A DNA stretch of 64,000 bases from Buchnera aphidicola (Nipponaphis monzeni) (GTDB lineage Bacteria > Pseudomonadota > Gammaproteobacteria > Enterobacterales > Enterobacteriaceae): positions 434,001 to 498,000 of the forward strand of contig NZ_AP019379.1 of NCBI RefSeq assembly GCF_006741185.1. Direction: 5' to 3'. Position 1 is the first letter of the stretch. The number at the start of each line of letters is the position of its first letter. Shown piece after piece: positions 62,298 through 64,000 of the stretch. The notes under the pieces were generated by a model. It saw only the letters and a program-made list of their open reading frames with translations, was not told the origin of the DNA and made no database searches. The translations under genes were made by a program, and so were the position numbers.

Positions 62298-62951
62298 ATG
62301 CGTATTATTATGTTAGGACCTCCAGGTAGTGGAAAAGGTACTCAATCCAATTTTATTACTAAAAAATATAATATTACTAAAATATCGATAGGAGATATAT
62401 TAAGAAATGCTTTCAAAAAAAATAAAAATTTTCAAAATTACATCACAAAACAAATTAATCAAGGTAAGTTAGTAGCTGATAATATTGTTTATGATTTATT
62501 AAAAAAAAGAATTTTAAAAAAAGATTGTAAAAATGGATTTTTATTAGATGGGTTTCCAAGAAACTTAAAGCAAGCTTACATGCTAACAAAAGAAAAAATT
62601 CATATAGAATATGTAATTGAATTATTAGTATCAACGTACGTATTAAAAGACCGTATAAAAAACAGAATGATTCACGTACCTTCTGGGAGAATATACCATA
62701 CTGTATACAACCCTCCAAAGAAATTAGGATTTGATGATATAACAGGTGAAATCTTGAGTATTAGAAAAGATGATACAAATAAAATACTTCAATTAAGACT
62801 TAAAGAATATAAGTCAAACATTCAACTATTAACTAAATATTATTTAAAACAATCCAAAAAAAAATATTTAAAATATTTTAAAATTAATGGAAATAATAAT
62901 ATCCAACGTATTAATCATGAAATAAATATTGTTTTAAAAAAAAATAATTAA
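62298..62951 (+). CDS. adk: Adenylate kinase
   Basis: A 217-residue enzyme (E. coli 214) interconverting AMP, ADP and ATP. The P-loop is MLGPPGSGKGTQ. The AMP site has NGFLLDGFPRN. The LID arginines are both present in KDRIKNRMIHVPSGRIYH, and GFDDITGEILSIRKDD carries the DD-E-RKDD region. The ATG at 62298 begins MRIIMLG like E. coli; an out-of-frame ATG lies 4 bases earlier. The C terminus is somewhat longer and lysine-rich. Confidence 0.98.
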   Translation: MRIIMLGPPGSGKGTQSNFITKKYNITKISIGDILRNAFKKNKNFQNYITKQINQGKLVADNIVYDLLKKRILKKDCKNGFLLDGFPRNLKQAYMLTKEKIHIEYVIELLVSTYVLKDRIKNRMIHVPSGRIYHTVYNPPKKLGFDDITGEILSIRKDDTNKILQLRLKEYKSNIQLLTKYYLKQSKKKYLKYFKINGNNNIQRINHEINIVLKKNN

Positions 62952-62975
62952 CATTAAAAATGTTAAAAAAACTAC

Positions 62976-63049
<74 letters not shown>

Positions 63050-63203
63050 GTTTTTTTGTTTAAAATATAATACAAATGAATTATAAATATAACATTATAT
63101 TTAAAAAATATGCAAGTATATTTTTGTAAAATACGTATATATAATAAAATGTTAATATATTTTTATAAAAACTCTCAAAAAAATTTAAATAAGGTAAATT
63201 ACA

Positions 63204-64000
63204 ATGATGTTAAAAAAAATTATTGACGGAAAAAAAATATCTAAAAAAATACAAAATAAAATAGCTAAAAAAATAGCTCTAAAAATTAAAGAAGGCAAAA
63301 GACCTCCTGGATTAGCTGTAATACTAGTTGGAAATAATTTATCTTCTCAAATATATATAGATAACAAAGAAATAGCATGTAAAAAAGTTGGAATGATTTC
63401 TAAATGTTGGAAATTTTCTAAAAATACTACTGAAAGTAAAATTTTATCATTAATTAACTATTTAAACACTAATAAATCAATTGATGGTATTTTAATACAG
63501 CTTCCTTTACCTAAACATATTAATACCGCAAGAATTATACATAGCGTTATACCATCAAAAGATGTTGATGGATTCCATCCATATAACACAGGATTACTTT
63601 GTCAAAAAATTCCTTCTATGCATGCATGTACTCCTAAAGGTATTATGACACTATTGAATGAATATAAAATAAAAACACACGGATTAAATGCTGTTATAGT
63701 TGGAGCATCAAATATAGTAGGCCGACCAATGAGTATGGAATTGTTATTAGCTGGATGTACTACTACCATTACACATAGATTTACTAAAAACTTGAAATAC
63801 CATACAAAAAATGCTGATCTATTAATAACAGCTATTGGAAAACCTAATTTTATTAAAAGCAAATGGATAAAAAAAGGAGCAGTAGTTATAGATGCAGGAA
63901 TAAACAAATTGGTTAATGGAAACGTTACTGGAGATGTAGACTTTTGCTCATCATATTCTAGAACATCTTATATTACTCCAGTACCTGGAGGAGTTGGCCC
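63204..64000 (+). CDS. folD: Bifunctional FolD (3' end missing)
   Basis: Methylenetetrahydrofolate dehydrogenase/cyclohydrolase, supplying formyl-tetrahydrofolate for purines and Met-tRNA formylation. About 265 residues are visible and the frame is open to the window end (E. coli FolD is 288). The catalytic YxxxK is in [25 protein letters not shown] and DVDGFHPYN follow, the NADP site is [13 protein letters not shown], and TPVPGGVGP is at the edge. The start is the first of two adjacent ATG codons after AAGG. Confidence 0.97.
   Translation, partial: MMLKKIIDGKKISKKIQNKIAKKIALKIKEGKRPPGLAVILVGNNLSSQIYIDNKEIACKKVGMISKCWKFSKNTTESKILSLINYLNTNKSIDGILIQLPLPKHINTARIIHSVIPSKDVDGFHPYNTGLLCQKIPSMHACTPKGIMTLLNEYKIKTHGLNAVIVGASNIVGRPMSMELLLAGCTTTITHRFTKNLKYHTKNADLLITAIGKPNFIKSKWIKKGAVVIDAGINKLVNGNVTGDVDFCSSYSRTSYITPVPGGVG

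Overview
This is an extremely AT-rich window from a strongly reduced gammaproteobacterial genome. Gene content, gene order and protein sequences point to Buchnera aphidicola, the obligate aphid endosymbiont. Evidence includes the runs pgk-fbaA-mscS-recC-recB-recD, cyoABCDE next to yajR, clpP-clpX-lon, and dnaX-ybaB-htpG-adk with folD nearby. Each follows E. coli order with intervening genes removed. There are no insertion sequences, phage genes, CRISPR arrays or signs of recent transfer. I cannot name the strain; the Buchnera assignment is inference from sequence and gene order alone.

Layout. 1-7.1 kb: polA (5' end outside the window), engB, typA, gmk, ygfZ. 7.6-16.2 kb: prfB (programmed +1 frameshift) with lysS, then lysA, lgt, miaB, ybeY, corC. 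16.5-22 kb: leuS, holA, tusA, asd. 22.7-27.1 kb: yhgN, pgk, fbaA, mscS. 27.3-37.4 kb: recC (reading frame split at a poly-A tract), recB, recD, argA, followed by initiator tRNA-Met. 39-41.7 kb: ribH, ribD, nusB. 42.2-48.7 kb: yajR, tusE and the cyoEDCBA terminal oxidase operon. 51.2-55.7 kb: clpP, clpX, lon. 58-64 kb: SRP RNA (ffs), dnaX, a split unassigned ORF, ybaB, htpG, adk, tRNA-Arg(UCU) and folD (3' end outside the window).

The genes cover the expected endosymbiont core: translation and tRNA modification (prfB, lysS, leuS, miaB, ygfZ, tusA, tusE, ybeY), replication and recombination (polA, holA, dnaX, recBCD), amino acid supply to the host (lysA and asd for lysine, argA for arginine), riboflavin (ribD, ribH), lower glycolysis, aerobic respiration (cyo) and protein quality control (clpXP, lon, htpG). 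Two gene deserts of about 2.3-2.5 kb flank the clpP-clpX-lon block, where relatives carry genes such as tig and ppiD. They look like eroded loci.

The most unusual signals concern decoding. The prfB autoregulatory frameshift site has UAA instead of the usual UGA, and the RF2 stop-recognition tripeptide reads Asn-Pro-Phe instead of Ser-Pro-Phe. In this window only two genes end in TGA. Other notable points are a PolA with its proofreading residues substituted, frames broken at poly-A tracts (recC and an ORF after dnaX), CyoA without its lipoprotein cysteine, and two long perfect inverted repeats.
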